Positions 5,985 through 7,103 of a stretch of 7,103 nt of DNA are shown one piece after another; positions within the stretch are counted from its first letter, which is position 1; each line of letters opens with the position of its first letter. The translations under genes were made by a program, and so were the position numbers. This stretch comes from Spirochaetia bacterium. Its GTDB lineage: Bacteria > Spirochaetota > UBA4802 > UBA5550. Below the pieces are notes generated by a model. It saw nothing but the letters and a program-made list of their open reading frames with translations. It was not told the origin of the DNA and ran no database searches. The DNA is taken from contig JAITPE010000055.1 in assembly GCA_031289575.1 (NCBI GenBank), forward strand, positions 1 through 7,103, given 5' to 3'.

Positions 5985-5997
5985 TTACAGATTGTGA
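5985..5997. promoter_or_regulatory. Imperfect dyad, possible autoregulatory operator
   Basis: TTACA-GAT-TGTGA is an inverted repeat with one mismatch, placed directly downstream of the -10 candidate for the Rrf2 gene, about where transcription would start. A repressor bound here would block transcription. It does not match a recognised IscR or NsrR site, and a dyad this short can occur by chance. Confidence 0.2.
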
Positions 5998-5998
5998 C

Positions 5999-6028
5999 AT
6001 TTTAATCATAAGGCATATTTTTTGTCTA
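5999..6028 (-). promoter_or_regulatory. Sigma70-like promoter of the Rrf2 regulator gene
   Basis: On the minus strand, TAGACA (6023-6028) and TAAAAT (5999-6004) each match five of six consensus bases and are separated by 18 bases in an AT-rich gap. An overlapping TATGAT (6005-6010) is an alternative -10 without a good -35. Initiation would fall near 5990, leaving a short leader containing the AGGAG ribosome binding site. Confidence 0.5.
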
Positions 6029-6060
6029 AAACTTTTCATATTTTTCCGCTATTATTTGTC

Positions 6061-6078
6061 TGAATCAATATGAATCAA
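6061..6078. repeat. Short tandem TGAATCAA, 10-base period
   Basis: TGAATCAA occurs at 6061-6068 and again at 6071-6078, one helical turn apart, straddling the stop codon of the methyltransferase gene. It could be a binding site for a dimeric protein or a chance duplication; it is about 33 bases upstream of the Rrf2 -35 candidate. Confidence 0.3.
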
Positions 6079-7103
6079 ACGGTTTTTTGCAGAATGGCAA
6101 GCGTTTCTACATGAGGTGTCTGCGGGAACATGTCGAATGCCTCGAAAGTCTCTATTTTATAGCCTTCAAGGCCGGCTGCGCTCTCTTTGAACGCGGCCGG
6201 ATTGCACGACATATAGATTATGCGTTCCGGATTCATATTAAGTATATGCTTAATCATGGATGGGTGTATTCCGCTCCGAGGCGGGTCAAGAATCAGCGTA
6301 TCGGCCCGGTGCGCCGCGTATATGTGATCCTTGGCGTCCATTTGAATGAACTTAACGTTTTCCGCGCCGTTGAGCTGTCTGTTAAGTTCGGCCGCGGCAA
6401 CCGATTCGGCCGAAAGTTCAACGCCGGTCACACTTTCGGCCGAATCCGCGACAAAGAGTGATATGCTGCCCACGCCGGAGTACAGGTCGATGACGCGTCC
6501 CTTGACCGCGGTTTTTATGCGCCGGTACATCTCCCGGGCTATGAGCGGGTTCGATTGAAAGAACGAGTTGGGGCTTATCCTGTAGCGGACTCCGTCAAAA
6601 TCCTCCTCAATGAATCCTTTTTTTATGTCTGATATTACATCGCCGAAGCTTAAATCCGCCATGCCGCCGTTTACCAAAAGCGACATGGAATCCACCGAGT
6701 CCGCAAGACTCGCCGTGATATCCGGAATGCGGTTGCCGCCGCTTGCCGTGACCAAATTCAACATTGTCTCGCCGGTAAAACGCGCCTGCCGCAGGACAAT
6801 GTAGCGCAGATACCCCTCATGCCGCAGATAATTGTAGCCCTCAACCGAGGCAAGCGCCGCGCGCGCCGATATGTAGCGCTCTTCCATCGCGCCCTGCATT
6901 ATGGGGCACTCCGCAATATCAACAACAAAGCGGTACGAGCCCTCTTCCCTGAGTCCGATTTTACCGAAGGCGGCCACCATGTCCATTCGGCTGCGGTAGC
7001 GGAATGGCTCCGCGGGAAAAACCTCACCGACCGGCGCTATATCGCCAAGCAGATCAAATAAGTATTCTTTTTTAAGCAGCAGTTGATTTTCGTATGATAT
7101 ATC
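6075..7103 (-). CDS. rlmD: 23S rRNA (uracil-C5)-methyltransferase, RlmD/TrmA family, 5'-truncated
   Basis: The frame stays open to the right edge, so the true start lies outside; an internal ATG at 6986 is not the start, because the 39 codons before it (YENQLLLKKEY, then FPAEPFRYRSRMDM) continue family-like sequence. The 342 visible residues carry ECPIM (65-69), whose cysteine matches the last 4Fe-4S ligand of RlmD, then SPNSFFQSNP (177-186), the SAM motif VIDLYSGVGSISL (204-216), VTGVELS (225-231), LDPPRSGI (272-279), MSCNP (298-302, nucleophile Cys300) and PHVETL (330-335, base Glu333). This is the full catalytic set for adding a methyl group to C5 of uracil using SAM. The TRAM domain and other Fe-S cysteines would be upstream. 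RlmD versus RlmC/RlmCD or TrmA cannot be separated from this part; the Fe-S-type cysteine favours RlmD-like. The gene shares its strand with the Rrf2 gene downstream. Confidence 0.88.
   Translation of the reverse strand, partial: DISYENQLLLKKEYLFDLLGDIAPVGEVFPAEPFRYRSRMDMVAAFGKIGLREEGSYRFVVDIAECPIMQGAMEERYISARAALASVEGYNYLRHEGYLRYIVLRQARFTGETMLNLVTASGGNRIPDITASLADSVDSMSLLVNGGMADLSFGDVISDIKKGFIEEDFDGVRYRISPNSFFQSNPLIAREMYRRIKTAVKGRVIDLYSGVGSISLFVADSAESVTGVELSAESVAAAELNRQLNGAENVKFIQMDAKDHIYAAHRADTLILDPPRSGIHPSMIKHILNMNPERIIYMSCNPAAFKESAAGLEGYKIETFEAFDMFPQTPHVETLAILQKTV

Noticed and set aside
6986..7103. Treating the ATG at 6986 as the start of the methyltransferase
   Set aside because: The reading frame remains open to the window edge and the upstream codons encode typical family sequence, so the gene is truncated by the window, not short.
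1..7103. CRISPR array, tRNA, rRNA, insertion sequence or phage genes
   Set aside because: No regularly spaced direct repeats, tRNA-like cloverleaf, rRNA sequence, transposase or phage protein was seen on either strand.

Overview
The window is a gene-dense stretch of a chromosome from a Gram-negative (two-membrane) bacterium. Two proteins with signal peptides open it, one of them a PorV/UPF0164-type outer-membrane barrel. The diadenylate cyclase operon contains folP, as is common in Gram-negative lineages. This combination (FlgD-like/type IX-like domain, UPF0164 barrel, c-di-AMP synthase, GGGGCAACC-type dispersed hairpin) reminds me of Elusimicrobiota-like candidate phyla or spirochaete relatives. 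That taxonomic guess is inference; no marker gene in the window settles it.

Layout. Bases 1-191 hold no gene: a palindromic hairpin repeat, a second dyad, a weak promoter candidate and a leader rich in short repeats. Bases 192-5498 carry seven plus-strand genes packed so tightly that they look like one transcription unit: a small secreted FlgD-Ig/T9SS-sorting-domain-like protein, a PorV/UPF0164-like outer-membrane barrel, folP (dihydropteroate synthase), cdaA (diadenylate cyclase), cdaR (YbbR-domain regulator), pdxJ (pyridoxine 5'-phosphate synthase), and a 206-residue protein that resembles the DUF7691 family. Three adjoining pairs overlap: barrel/folP by about 29 bases, and cdaA/cdaR and cdaR/pdxJ by a single base each. 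The other gaps are 3-8 bases. On the minus strand, converging on this unit, are an Rrf2-family regulator with three clustered cysteines (5535-5966) and, upstream of it, a 5'-truncated RlmD/TrmA-family uracil-C5 methyltransferase that runs off the right edge (6075-7103).

How the genes work together. CdaA makes c-di-AMP at the inner membrane and CdaR is its membrane-anchored partner. FolP and PdxJ supply folate and vitamin B6 cofactors. The two envelope genes at the head of the unit are the unusual part: a bare sorting-domain-like protein beside a barrel of the family that includes the type IX secretion shuttle PorV, both translationally close to folP. The window is mostly housekeeping. The places most worth a second look are the envelope pair, the uncharacterised 206-residue protein, the cysteine-bearing Rrf2 regulator with a dyad at its promoter, and the structured first 190 bases.
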